The notes under the pieces are model-generated. The model saw only the letters and a program-made list of their open reading frames with translations. It did not search any database and was not told the origin of the DNA. Shown here piece after piece: positions 30,413 to 39,006 of a DNA stretch of 64,000 nt (positions are counted from its first letter, which is position 1; each line of letters starts with the position of its first letter). Made by a program: the position numbers and the translations under genes. The DNA is from Reyranella sp. (lineage in GTDB: Bacteria; Pseudomonadota; Alphaproteobacteria; Reyranellales; Reyranellaceae), in NCBI RefSeq assembly GCF_004297405.1, contig NZ_SCVC01000030.1, positions 62,001 through 126,000 of the forward strand, written 5' to 3'.

Positions 30413-32368
30413 CTAGGCGTTCGCGATTGTCGTGACGGTGCCTGAACTGCCTCTCCACTTCAAAGCACCTCCGACAACAAAAAGATACCCCCCTGCGCCG
30501 GGGTTGACCCCAGGATCGCTCGTATTGGCCAGATACATCTGGCCAGAGTTCTCAACCTTAAACCAAAGCTGATTGGCTAGGTTCGTGATCGCGACGCCAA
30601 TCCCTTGGATCGCTACGCCACCGGAGACACCTGAACCTGTGGTGAGTTCCACAATCGGGTTTGAGCCGTTCTTCCGAATACGAAGGCCGCCGTATGCCCA
30701 GGGCACGGAACTGAGATCTATAATGAAAGCTGATCCCGCTGCGGCGTCCAGACTACCATTCGCGACACGAACACCACCTGAACTGGCCTGGCTGTAAATA
30801 ACGTCCAGCTTGTACGGTCCGGGCGCACCGCCGATGCCCAGGTTGCCTCCAACTAGGCGCATGAACTCCACTCCGGTATTGTTCCGCCAGAGATGCTGGT
30901 CGAAATCAGAATATCGGGTCACGACGCCACTACCTATTTCCTGATAGTGCGTCCCTGCATAGCTTACGATATGCCGAACATAACGCCCCCCCGCGCTCAG
31001 GCGGAGCTGTGCATGGGAAGTTGGATCAGTCGAGTCATTGTGGATCAGCGACATCAGAGTACCAGCGGAACTCGCCTGCACTGAAAATTGCCCTCGGTCG
31101 ACAGCGTAAGAGCCACCGACTATCACTGCCCCGCCATAGGGCTGCAACAGCATCACCCCCTTTACATTATCTTTGTCGGCGACCTCCATCAGCATCGCGT
31201 TCGTATTAATCTGGGCGATCAACAGTCGCGTATGGTCCGTAAGACCTACGTTGTTGAAGGCCCCAAACAGCGCGATCTGATTGTACCCAGTGCCTACTGC
31301 CGATGAAAACACGTCCAACGAAGCACCCGGGGCCCGGCCGATGCCAAGTCCGACTGCAGTCAGTTGCATGCGCATAGCGCCACCAGTCGACCGCCACTGA
31401 TGCGTGTCGAAATCGCTGTACCTGGTCGGGACATTCTGCCCGACCTCGAAATAGTATTGGCCGTTGTAGTCGACTATTTGGCTGACGATCCTGCCGCCAA
31501 CATTCAACCTCACGCTGACCTGCTGGCCGGTAGTACCGTAATTGACAGCTCTAATGTGCGCGTAGCTGGGACTACCGATCACATCGAGTATGCAATTGTC
31601 CCCTGGCACGCCGCCAATACCAACTTCTTTGCCATACGGATTGAGAAGTAACTTCCATGGATTGGCGTCGCTATTCGTATGGTACGATTGGATGAAAGGA
31701 TACTGATTGATCCCATCGCTAAATACACCCAGTCGCATGTAGCGGCTGGCACTGGCATTCCCGAACCTGGCGATTTTTTCGGTAGCACTGACTGTGGTGC
31801 CCAACACGTCAAGACGGGTGGAGGGATTTACACCGACGCCGAGCCCCAAGTTGTTGAGCTGCGCAGCCGCTGTTGACCCAATGCCCGTGTACCAGCTGTG
31901 ATTGCCACCCGACCGATAGTCGACCGAGCCACTGGAAATGCCGATGCCACCGATCCAACCGTTGCCGTCATCGTAAAAACGGAACGTGCTGACGGTGCCG
32001 GGCACGGCATCGATGATGTTGGGCGCCAGCCTCAACGTCCGCGCCGTGAAGTCCAGCTTCCCCGCCACCGGATAGAGCATCAGCACGTCCTTCGTGCCCT
32101 CGGTGAAGTGCACGATCGCGCCGGTCGAGGACTCCTTGAACTCGAGCCGCGTCAACACCGGCTCGCCGCCGACGCCGGCGATCTTCCACGAGGAGTGCTC
32201 CCACTGGTTGGCGCTGCGGTTGACGACGATGGCGTCGCAGGTGTCGCCGTTGGTCATCACCGCGTCGAAGGTACGGAAGTTGAGCAAGGTCGACCGCGCC
32301 AGCACCTTCGCGCCGTTGCCCGTGCTGGTGGTGGTGTCCTTGACGCGAAGCTTGACGACGTGAGCCAT
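30413..32368 (-). CDS. Phage tail fibre / receptor-binding protein
   Basis: 651 aa. The N-terminal ~140 residues (MAHVVKLRVKDTTTSTGNG, VHFTEGTKDVLMLYPVAGKL) look like an attachment domain and are GC-rich. The remaining ~500 residues are repetitive: three ~150-residue units, each with RYSDFDxHxWR preceded by a GGRxVxxIVxYxGxxY stretch and a GLGIGxAPG-type segment. Codon use is AT-richer in this part. That suggests exchange of the receptor-binding region. It lies between M and the small gene, an unusual place for a fibre. Confidence 0.75.
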   Translation of the reverse strand: MAHVVKLRVKDTTTSTGNGAKVLARSTLLNFRTFDAVMTNGDTCDAIVVNRSANQWEHSSWKIAGVGGEPVLTRLEFKESSTGAIVHFTEGTKDVLMLYPVAGKLDFTARTLRLAPNIIDAVPGTVSTFRFYDDGNGWIGGIGISSGSVDYRSGGNHSWYTGIGSTAAAQLNNLGLGVGVNPSTRLDVLGTTVSATEKIARFGNASASRYMRLGVFSDGINQYPFIQSYHTNSDANPWKLLLNPYGKEVGIGGVPGDNCILDVIGSPSYAHIRAVNYGTTGQQVSVRLNVGGRIVSQIVDYNGQYYFEVGQNVPTRYSDFDTHQWRSTGGAMRMQLTAVGLGIGRAPGASLDVFSSAVGTGYNQIALFGAFNNVGLTDHTRLLIAQINTNAMLMEVADKDNVKGVMLLQPYGGAVIVGGSYAVDRGQFSVQASSAGTLMSLIHNDSTDPTSHAQLRLSAGGRYVRHIVSYAGTHYQEIGSGVVTRYSDFDQHLWRNNTGVEFMRLVGGNLGIGGAPGPYKLDVIYSQASSGGVRVANGSLDAAAGSAFIIDLSSVPWAYGGLRIRKNGSNPIVELTTGSGVSGGVAIQGIGVAITNLANQLWFKVENSGQMYLANTSDPGVNPGAGGYLFVVGGALKWRGSSGTVTTIANA

Positions 32369-32420
32369 TGCCTGCCCCTCCTTGGGCTGGATCTGCGGAA
32401 TCCGGGATCACCCTCACCGG

Positions 32421-32768
32421 CTAAAGGTCGAACACCTGCTCGAAGGTCGCCTGCACGTTGCCGGTGGTGCCGCTGGTCTTCTCGCGCGACCAGCTCTCGC
32501 ATTTGACCTGGAGCGGCGCCTCGCCCGGCGGCGTCCACAGGAACGGCAGGTAGCCCTTCTGCGCCTTCAGGAACGTGTTGATCGCCAGGCACTCGCTCCA
32601 CTTGATGCCCTGCCACGCCACCGTCCACTTCTCGGCGATGGTGTTCAGCCCGTCGCCCACCCTCTGCTCGTAGCCGTTGCCGTAACCATTCTTCAGCACG
32701 CGCGGCGCATAGCTCACCGGCGTGCCGAAGGTGCAGTCGATAGCGGGAAACTGAACCGTCGTCGTCAT
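32421..32768 (-). CDS. Phage minor tail protein M-like
   Basis: 115-aa protein of the lambda gpM family. Landmarks: VSYAPRVLKNGYGNGYEQRV at the start, TVAWQGIKWSECLAINTFL in the middle and a final QATFEQVFDL. It acts at the distal tail tip beside the tape measure. The start ATG 32768 overlaps the tape-measure stop (ATGA). Confidence 0.85.
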   Translation of the reverse strand: MTTTVQFPAIDCTFGTPVSYAPRVLKNGYGNGYEQRVGDGLNTIAEKWTVAWQGIKWSECLAINTFLKAQKGYLPFLWTPPGEAPLQVKCESWSREKTSGTTGNVQATFEQVFDL

Positions 32769-35362
32769 TGCATCACTCCCGCGCTGAACGAGCCGCTGGG
32801 GTTGAGCAGCCCGCCCGGCCGCATCTGGTCCTGCAGGTTCTTGTTCACCATGGCGGTGACGATGGCGCCGAGCTCGCGCGCCTGCTCCATCATGTTGCCG
32901 CCGCGGCCGCCAGAAGCTTGACCGTCAGCGGGCGCTGCCATGTTGACGCTGATATTGGTCTGCACCGTCATCGCCCCGCGCCCGCCGCCGCCGCGCAGCT
33001 CGACCGGAATGCGCCCCGACGGCACCGGCACATAAGCTTCCGGCACCGATCCCTCGCCGAACATCGCGAGCTGCGGCGAGGTTGCGATGCCGCCACCCGA
33101 GTATTTGCGCAATGGCACCGGCCCCCGACTGGTCATGATGCCGCCGTCAGCGAACGGCAATAGCTTGGCCATCCAGGTGATCGCCTGGCTGAGCATGCTG
33201 CCCGTCGACGCGCCCGGCCCCTTGCTGCCGCCATCGAACATCCAGTCGACGACACCGTTCACCATCTTGTCGAAGATCGTGTTGGTGAGCTTCTCGATGA
33301 TCTTGTCGAGCGCCGTGCGCGCCGCCTTACCGAAGGCCTCCCAGAATGTCGCGCCTTCCTTCAAGCCAGTGCGAACATCGTGCAGGAAGCTCTTGATGGC
33401 TTCCTTCGCGCCGGAAACAGTCTCCTTGATCCGTGCCGTGTGGGCTTCTGCCGCGATCCGTTCGTCCACTTCCTTATCAAGCCTATCGAGACCCGTCGCG
33501 TCGAGAACCACATTCTGGTTCTTCGCCTTCGCAATGTATTCTTCTCTATACTTGGCTCGCGTCGCATTCTCTGGCGTCATGAAGATCTGCGCGCGCGCGT
33601 TCTCCTGAGATGTACTGGTTTCCTTGCGTATGCTCCCCAAGAAGCCTTCGACCTTCGTTTGGGCTTCCGTCATGCCCTTGGCGAAGTCACCTACCGCCTT
33701 TGTAAGACCCGCCTGGTAGGCAATCGCCTCGTTTTCAGAGTCGTTGAGTTGTTCCCGCCCCTTCCAGACCCTGGTCGTCGCTTCCGCATTCTGGCCGAGC
33801 ACCTTGGTCTCGCCCCGCTTCAACTCGTTGTACTTCTCCAGATGAGGGAAGAGGTTGTTGAGTATCGTATTGGTTTGCGTCGTCGTTCCAGCCAGACTCC
33901 CAGTACCCGCTGGAATGATGGTCGGTTCGATCGAAGGCTTTTCACCTGGTGTCGAGCGCTTCCCGAGCAAGGCTCCTACGTCACCAATGGGATCGCTGGC
34001 CCATATCTCCGCCTTCCTGGCAGCCCGGGCGTCATCATTCTCTTTCAGAATCTTGGCATACTGATTGTTGAGTTCGGCAATCCCATTACCCCGGGCGACC
34101 TCCTTCCAATTGACGAGCCCCGTGTTGTTTGCCGCCCTGATGAGCCAATTTATTCCATCCGCCGCCGCGAACAGGAGATCGTTGATGGCCTTAATGGCGA
34201 TGTTGACGCCGCCATAGACCGCCGCGCCGATCATGTTGCCGAAGTTGTTCCAGAGGAACTTGATCTCCTCCCAGGCCGCCCGGAAGACGTTGATCAGAAG
34301 GTTGCCGGCTATCTTGGTGACATCGACGACGTCGATGCCAATCGCCTTCTCAATTTCGTCCCGAAAGTAGTAGACGGCCGTTACCGCACCTACCAGGGCT
34401 GTGGCAAGGAGCACGATCGGGTTCGCCATGAGCGCAACGCCAATGGCTTTCAAAGCCGCGACAGCGGCCGTGCCAATCGTCGCGAATCCGCTGGCGATAC
34501 TGGCCATGATCGCCGGACCGAAGGCCGCCAGCAGTGTTGGCGCTACGACGGCCAGCACCGACAAAACGCCGTCCATGTTCTCCAGCAGGAAGGTCAACCC
34601 CTGGACAAGCAAGGTGACTCCGTCGACGGCAAGCGCCGTGGCACCGAACAATGCCGCGCCCAGCGTCGCGACGAAGTTCAGGAAGGCGGGATTGTCGATC
34701 GCCTTGCTCAGTTCTTCGAGCGACTTGCGCACCCAGTCGAGGCCGCTGCTCGACTTGAGAGCGGTGTCCAACTGTTCCTGGATCTTCTTGTACTCGTCCG
34801 TTTTGGCGATGATCTCCTGAAAGGCATACGTCGCCACGCCCTTCACGGCGGCCCAGGCAAGCTCCCACGCCTTGGTAGCGTCGCGGCTGGTCACCAGCGA
34901 CGAGTTCAACGTCGCCAGCCCGGCAGCAGCGCTAAGCGTGACTTGATTGAAGGACGACGCGCTGGTGGTCGTGGACTGCAGGGCCGTCCCGAACATCGCC
35001 GCGCCCTGGACACCGCCATTCAGGGCAGAGCCTACGGCAGCGAAACCCGAGCTGACCTTCTGGCTTGTCTGATTGAAGGTCGACGCACTCGTGGCGGTGA
35101 GCTGCAGGGCGGCGCCAAACGCCTTCACGTTTGTGGTCCCTGCGGTCAGCGCCGCGAAGCCCGCCCCGACGCTCCTGCTGATGTTGCCGAAAGCCGTGAC
35201 AGTCGCGCTGACCGTCTTAAGAGCGGTATTGAGCGACGAGACCTTCTGCGCCGCATCATTGGCCGATGCGCCGAGGTCGCGGAATGCCGCCATCGCCTGC
35301 TGGAGCACCGCCGACGCCTCGTCCCGCATGCGAACGACGACTAACAGTTCCTGGTCAGCCAC
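32765..35362 (-). CDS. Phage tail tape-measure protein
   Basis: 865 aa from GTG 35362 (VADQELLVVVRMRDEASAVL), preceded by AAGGAGGGG. Long Ala/Thr/Ser/Val-rich helical repeats (motifs of the type TVSATVTAFGNISRS, QLTATSASTFNQTSQKV) fill the first 200 residues. Hydrophobic helices lie around 240-340 and the C-terminus is Gly-rich and basic, typical of tape measures that set tail length and pass DNA into the cell. At about 0.15 nm per residue it fits a tail of roughly 130 nm. Confidence 0.92.
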   Translation of the reverse strand: MADQELLVVVRMRDEASAVLQQAMAAFRDLGASANDAAQKVSSLNTALKTVSATVTAFGNISRSVGAGFAALTAGTTNVKAFGAALQLTATSASTFNQTSQKVSSGFAAVGSALNGGVQGAAMFGTALQSTTTSASSFNQVTLSAAAGLATLNSSLVTSRDATKAWELAWAAVKGVATYAFQEIIAKTDEYKKIQEQLDTALKSSSGLDWVRKSLEELSKAIDNPAFLNFVATLGAALFGATALAVDGVTLLVQGLTFLLENMDGVLSVLAVVAPTLLAAFGPAIMASIASGFATIGTAAVAALKAIGVALMANPIVLLATALVGAVTAVYYFRDEIEKAIGIDVVDVTKIAGNLLINVFRAAWEEIKFLWNNFGNMIGAAVYGGVNIAIKAINDLLFAAADGINWLIRAANNTGLVNWKEVARGNGIAELNNQYAKILKENDDARAARKAEIWASDPIGDVGALLGKRSTPGEKPSIEPTIIPAGTGSLAGTTTQTNTILNNLFPHLEKYNELKRGETKVLGQNAEATTRVWKGREQLNDSENEAIAYQAGLTKAVGDFAKGMTEAQTKVEGFLGSIRKETSTSQENARAQIFMTPENATRAKYREEYIAKAKNQNVVLDATGLDRLDKEVDERIAAEAHTARIKETVSGAKEAIKSFLHDVRTGLKEGATFWEAFGKAARTALDKIIEKLTNTIFDKMVNGVVDWMFDGGSKGPGASTGSMLSQAITWMAKLLPFADGGIMTSRGPVPLRKYSGGGIATSPQLAMFGEGSVPEAYVPVPSGRIPVELRGGGGRGAMTVQTNISVNMAAPADGQASGGRGGNMMEQARELGAIVTAMVNKNLQDQMRPGGLLNPSGSFSAGVMQ

Positions 35363-35404
35363 GGCCCCACCCCTCCTTGGGTTCCGCGCCACGGCGGCGC
35401 GTCG

Positions 35405-35755
35405 TCAGCTCTTCTTCTCCATCTGCTCCACGCGGCACTCGTTCACGGTGCCGTGGATCAGGCGCATGATCGCGAGGTACTTCACCGCCTGGCTCATCAC
35501 CCCGCCCTCGTCGGCCAGCACGCCCTCGGCATACATGCCGTAGAGCGACATCAGCTCGCCGAACAGCGCCGGATCGTCCTTCACCGGCCGGCGCGGGCAG
35601 GCCCAGCTCTCCGCACCGTCCACCTCCATCGGGACCAGGGACCGGTCGGTCCACGATCCGTCGGGCCGTTGCTTGGCGTCGCAACCCCACTCCTTCTGCT
35701 GCCGCACCGTGCAGGTCGCACAGTTGCGTTCCGGCAGCAGGTAGAGCGCGATCAC
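35405..35755 (-). CDS. Phage tail assembly chaperone-like protein (GT-type C-part)
   Basis: 116 aa starting with GTG 35755, which overlaps the upstream stop as GTGA. It holds Cys residues in ERNCATCTVRQQKEWGC and ESWACPRRP that could bind a metal. Position directly before the tape measure and after a small acidic protein is that of the T part of the lambda G/GT chaperones, though here the two are separate overlapping genes and no slippery frameshift site was identified. Confidence 0.65.
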   Translation of the reverse strand: MIALYLLPERNCATCTVRQQKEWGCDAKQRPDGSWTDRSLVPMEVDGAESWACPRRPVKDDPALFGELMSLYGMYAEGVLADEGGVMSQAVKYLAIMRLIHGTVNECRVEQMEKKS

Positions 35756-36189
35756 GCCGCGTCGGATTTTCCCGCGTCGTCGGCGCTCACCGTGTTGATG
35801 GTCTTGATCTCGCGCGCCAGCCAGCCGGTCAGTTCGGCGTCGATCAGCGCCAGGCAGTCGTCGGCCACCACCTGGTACTTCTTGCCCATCACGACCTTCT
35901 CTGCCGTCGCGAAGGCGACGTCGTTGCCGCGCGCATCGGCGAACTTCTCCCAGCCCTTCAGGCCGAAGCGGACATATTCGAGGTTGGCTTCGTTCAGCTT
36001 CACCTGCGCCACGGCGCGGCCATTGTCCTCGCCGTCGGTGAAGGTGAGGCTGCGGTCGTTGACATAGGCCGCGACGAAGGCGTCGATCGCGCCGATGGTG
36101 AACTTGGTGGCGTCGGGCGTGCCGTAGGCCTCGTCCAGTTTGGACTCGATGGTCTTCACGGCGGACAGAGTGAGTGCCTTGATGGCCAT
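35752..36189 (-). CDS. Phage tail assembly chaperone-like protein (G-type)
   Basis: 145-aa acidic helical protein, start ATG 36189 with GAGGAGGAG upstream. It begins MAIKALTLSAVKTIESKLDE and ends ADDAGKSDAA. Size, position between tail tube and tape measure, and the overlap with the next gene match tail chaperone G genes. Assigned from context more than from sequence. Confidence 0.65.
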   Translation of the reverse strand: MAIKALTLSAVKTIESKLDEAYGTPDATKFTIGAIDAFVAAYVNDRSLTFTDGEDNGRAVAQVKLNEANLEYVRFGLKGWEKFADARGNDVAFATAEKVVMGKKYQVVADDCLALIDAELTGWLAREIKTINTVSADDAGKSDAA

Positions 36190-36262
36190 TCTGCTTCTCC
36201 TCCTCGAGATGCTGTTGGCAGGGTGATCCCTGCCGGCAGCCTAAGGAGCAGAGACGAGTGGA

Positions 36263-36463
36263 CTACAGCCGGTCGCAAGCTTGGGTCGTCGCTGCGTCCA
36301 AGGCTCGGGACAGGTCAGGGGCGGATTGCTTGTCGGCGATCAGCGGCGTGACCTTCGCCGGTGCATGACGCCGTGCAACCGATTGCGCCGCTTCGCGCGT
36401 CAGCTTGGCGCCGAGAAGCTCGCCGTTCTCTTTCTGGATGATGAAGACTTTGACTTCGTACAT
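36263..36463 (-). CDS. Small protein of the NGELLGAKL repeat type (66 aa)
   Basis: 66 aa starting MYEVKVFIIQKENGELLGAK at ATG 36463, with GGAGG 4 nt upstream. The segment QKENGELLGAKLTREAAQSV is encoded by DNA that recurs at 37185-37250 and ends in a family D palindrome variant. A real small protein is possible, but the coding potential may simply reflect the repeat. Function unknown. Confidence 0.5.
   Translation of the reverse strand: MYEVKVFIIQKENGELLGAKLTREAAQSVARRHAPAKVTPLIADKQSAPDLSRALDAATTQACDRL
36373..36388. repeat. Family D palindrome variant, in a longer repeat
   Basis: GTGCAACCGATTGCGC, two mismatches to the family core. It forms one end of a ~65-bp repeat (36373-36438) that is over 90 % identical to 37185-37249. 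Confidence 0.7.
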
Positions 36464-36563
36464 CGGCCTCCAGTCCCGCATCCTGCCGCACGCCGGCTGA
36501 CGCGGGGGACCGCACACGCGGGCGTTGAGGCACCGCGCCACCATGGTTATCGGCCGGCGTCTT

Positions 36564-37106
36564 CTAGCGAGGAACCAACGGCGGCGACAGCGGCGACGTG
36601 GCAGTGGCGTCGAGACCATCGGCGTATGCCAGAGCTTCGTCGATCGTGTCGAACAGGCGCTCCCCTACGACCATCTTACCCAAGGCATCGTTCTTCTCGA
36701 TCTTGTATTTCTTGACGAGGAAGATCCTGTAGGCGTCGCTCGTCAGGTCCCGGCTGCCGGGTCGCGCGCCCATCGCAGCGGGGGACATATTGACAGCCAT
36801 CGCCGCCCTCTGGTTGGCCGCATCGGTGTCAGCCAGCACGTAGCCCTGCCCAATCAGCTTCTGCATGTGATAGGCGTTGAACTGGAAGGCCCAGACCACC
36901 CCGGCGACCGCCATTAAGAATATGCCCAGCATGGGTAGCACAATGCTGATCACCACCACGACGCCGAGGTACACCAGGAAGATCAGATACTCTCCCCGGA
37001 ACAAGGCCGGGAACGGACCGAAAAACAGAGTGGTCCAGGAAAAGCCGGCATAGCCGGTCTTCTCGAGCCCCGTATCCTTGTGTCTTAGTTTTACTGGCGT
37101 CGCCAT
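36564..37106 (-). CDS. DUF2628-like membrane protein
   Basis: 180 aa from ATG 37106 (MATPVKLRHKD), GGGGA 7 nt upstream. The N-terminal half has two or three transmembrane helices (FSWTTLFFGPFPALFRGEY, LVYLGVVVVISIVLPMLGIF), the DUF2628 pattern. The soluble C-terminus ends in a small domain (YRIFLVKKYKIEKNDALGKM) and a Pro/Ser tail. Host-type gene in the middle of the tail module. Role unknown. Confidence 0.75.
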   Translation of the reverse strand: MATPVKLRHKDTGLEKTGYAGFSWTTLFFGPFPALFRGEYLIFLVYLGVVVVISIVLPMLGIFLMAVAGVVWAFQFNAYHMQKLIGQGYVLADTDAANQRAAMAVNMSPAAMGARPGSRDLTSDAYRIFLVKKYKIEKNDALGKMVVGERLFDTIDEALAYADGLDATATSPLSPPLVPR

Positions 37107-37170
37107 TTCATTCCCCACCCAAAAGGTGGGGATCCTAGTTTCACACTACCTGTGCGTGCAAGTGGATCGC

Positions 37171-37263
37171 TCAAAGAAAAGGCCGTGCAATCGATTGCGC
37201 CGCCCCGCGCATCAGCTTGGCGCCGAGCAGCTCGCCGTTCGCTTTCTGTGATACGAACGGCAC
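37171..37263 (-). pseudogene. Fragment of the NGELLGAKL-type gene
   Basis: A 30-codon stub VPFVSQKANGELLGAKLMRG followed by AAQSIARPFL and a stop. It matches the middle of the 66-aa gene at 36263-36463 but lacks both ends and a ribosome site. It is probably a second copy of the underlying repeat, not a gene. Confidence 0.5.
37185..37200. repeat. Family D palindrome variant
   Basis: GTGCAATCGATTGCGC, one mismatch to the core. It is the left end of the longer repeat shared with 36373-36438. Confidence 0.75.
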
Positions 37264-37300
37264 GCTGTACCTGTGGCAAGATGCGGCCACATTGTCTCGG

Positions 37301-37756
37301 CTACCGGCCGAGGTCGTTGATCGAGAACGTGTCGCTTCCCGCGGGAGATAGGCCGCGGCAGACATCGGCGACCGAGTCGACGGACCTTCGCAGATTGGTC
37401 CACCCGACCGGGGTAACCTCCGTTGCCGCCATGGGTGCGACGCTGCCATCCTTACCGACCACGTACAGATCGAGGACCACCCGCACGTTGGGGCCCTCTT
37501 GGGAGACGGTATAGAGGGCGCGGTTGCCGTTCTTGTCGGCGATAATCTGCCCGGATACATCCGACGCGGCGATCTGGAATTGGCTGCGAACCAGATTTTG
37601 CGTCATCCGCCGCTGCATACATTCGATGTTCACGCCATGGCTTACGGTGTCGAGCTTGGCGGCGGGTGCGCCGGGAGCGGCGACCGAAGCAGGACGGGCT
37701 GCGCAGGCCGCCATCAACAAGCCCAACGCGACGCCGGTAGCAATACGTACGATCAT
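37301..37756 (-). CDS. Hypothetical lipoprotein
   Basis: 151 aa from ATG 37756 with GGAAGG upstream. The N-terminus is a lipoprotein signal with lipobox LMAAC (Cys at residue 18). The mature part (VNIECMQRRMTQNLVRSQFQ, ALYTVSQEGPNVRVVLDLYV) is an unassigned periplasmic domain. It is divergent from the Bug-type gene. Unknown function. Confidence 0.75.
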   Translation of the reverse strand: MIVRIATGVALGLLMAACAARPASVAAPGAPAAKLDTVSHGVNIECMQRRMTQNLVRSQFQIAASDVSGQIIADKNGNRALYTVSQEGPNVRVVLDLYVVGKDGSVAPMAATEVTPVGWTNLRRSVDSVADVCRGLSPAGSDTFSINDLGR

Positions 37757-37908
37757 CTGCCTTCCATTTCGTTGAGATCGCATGAGTCTATAAAACGACC
37801 GGCATTGCAGCCGCATTCGGCGCTTTGCGCATCCCGGGTAACGCGCTTACCGTGCGCGGCCGGCGCCACGGCATTCGCCCTTCACGGTATCGGCTTGGAG
37901 GAGACAAC

Positions 37909-38922
37909 ATGGTCCATACGCGACGCCGCCACACGCTCGGGATAATTGCCGCGCTCTTTGCCTCCGGTGCCGCGTCCAGCGTGCTTCCCGCCGCCGCGCA
38001 GACCACGGGCCAGGCCACTTCCTTCCCGTCGCGGCCGATCCGGCTGATCGTGCCGCATGCGCCGGGCGGCAACTCCGACACGTTCGGCCGCATCCTGGCG
38101 CAGAAGCTCGGCGACCGGATCGGCCAGCAGGTCGTGGTGGAGAACCGGCCGGGCGCCGGCGGCACCTTGGGCAGCGCGATGGTCTCCAAGTCGCCGCCCG
38201 ACGGCTACACGCTGGTGGTGGCCGACAACGGCACGCATGCCATCGCGCCCACGCTCTACGGCGCGAAGCTCTCCTACGACGTCTTCAAGGACTTCACGCC
38301 GATCACCTTGGCGGCCACCTTTCCGACCGTGATCATGATCCACCCGTCGGTGCTCGCACAGAACGTCAAGGAGTTCGTGGCGCTGGCCAAGAGCCAGCCG
38401 GGCAAGCTCACCTATTCGTCGGCCGGCACGGGCAACGGCTCGCACCTCACCGTCGAGCTGTTCCGCGCGGCCGCGGGTGGCCTCGACATGGTGCACGTTC
38501 CCTACAAGGGCGGCGCGCCGGCGGTGCAGGCATTGCTGGCCGGCGAGGTGCAACTGTCGTCGGTCAGCGTCAACACCGCGCTGCCGCATATCCAGGCCGG
38601 CAAGGTGCGGGCGCTGGGCATGGCCTCGATGAAGCGCTCGCCGGCGCTGCCCGACGTGCCGACCTTCGCCGAGAACGGCATCCCGTTCGAAGCCGACAGC
38701 TGGCTCGCCATCATGGGCCCGCCCGGCATTCCGGCCGACGTCGCGACGAAGCTCAACCAGGAGATCGCCGCCACCCTGAGCCAGCCCGAGACGCAGGAAC
38801 GCCTGGCCAAGATCGGCCTGGTCGTGGTGGCTTCACCGCAAAGCGGCCTCACCGACGTGCTGAAACGCGATGTCGCCAAATGGGGCAAGGCCGTGAAGGA
38901 TTCCGGCGCCGTCGCCGACTAG
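37909..38922 (+). CDS. Bug-family tripartite tricarboxylate-type substrate-binding protein
   Basis: 337-aa periplasmic binding protein of the TctC/Bug family. Signal peptide of about 31 residues ending AAA/Q, with RRR near the start. Family landmarks: RPIRLIVPHAPGGNSDTFGR, VENRPGAGG, SPPDGYTLVVAD, VPYKGGAPAVQALLAGEV. It captures a carboxylate or related compound; no TctA/TctB membrane genes are adjacent, as is common for Bug orphans. ATG 37909 has GGAGGAGA upstream. A cellular gene inside the tail module. Confidence 0.92.
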   Translation: MVHTRRRHTLGIIAALFASGAASSVLPAAAQTTGQATSFPSRPIRLIVPHAPGGNSDTFGRILAQKLGDRIGQQVVVENRPGAGGTLGSAMVSKSPPDGYTLVVADNGTHAIAPTLYGAKLSYDVFKDFTPITLAATFPTVIMIHPSVLAQNVKEFVALAKSQPGKLTYSSAGTGNGSHLTVELFRAAAGGLDMVHVPYKGGAPAVQALLAGEVQLSSVSVNTALPHIQAGKVRALGMASMKRSPALPDVPTFAENGIPFEADSWLAIMGPPGIPADVATKLNQEIAATLSQPETQERLAKIGLVVVASPQSGLTDVLKRDVAKWGKAVKDSGAVAD

Positions 38923-38935
38923 CTTGTCTTGAGCT

Positions 38936-38990
38936 GGGCGCGCGCCGCTCCAGCGGCGCGATCATGCTCATGAATCGCGCCAGCGGGATG
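38936..38990. repeat. Dispersed inverted repeat family C, degenerate copy
   Basis: TGGGCGCGCGCCGCTCCAGC followed by a CGCGATCATG centre and an incomplete right arm. It lies just after the Bug-type gene. Confidence 0.5.
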
Positions 38991-39006
38991 ACTTCACCCC
39001 TCAGCC

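Noticed and set aside
30413..32368. Diversity-generating retroelement acting on the tail fibre
   Set aside because: No reverse transcriptase gene and no template repeat were found near the fibre genes.
35405..36189. Programmed -1 frameshift joining the two tail chaperone genes
   Set aside because: The two frames are already expressed by a GTGA stop/start overlap and I saw no clear X-XXY-YYZ slippery site at the junction.
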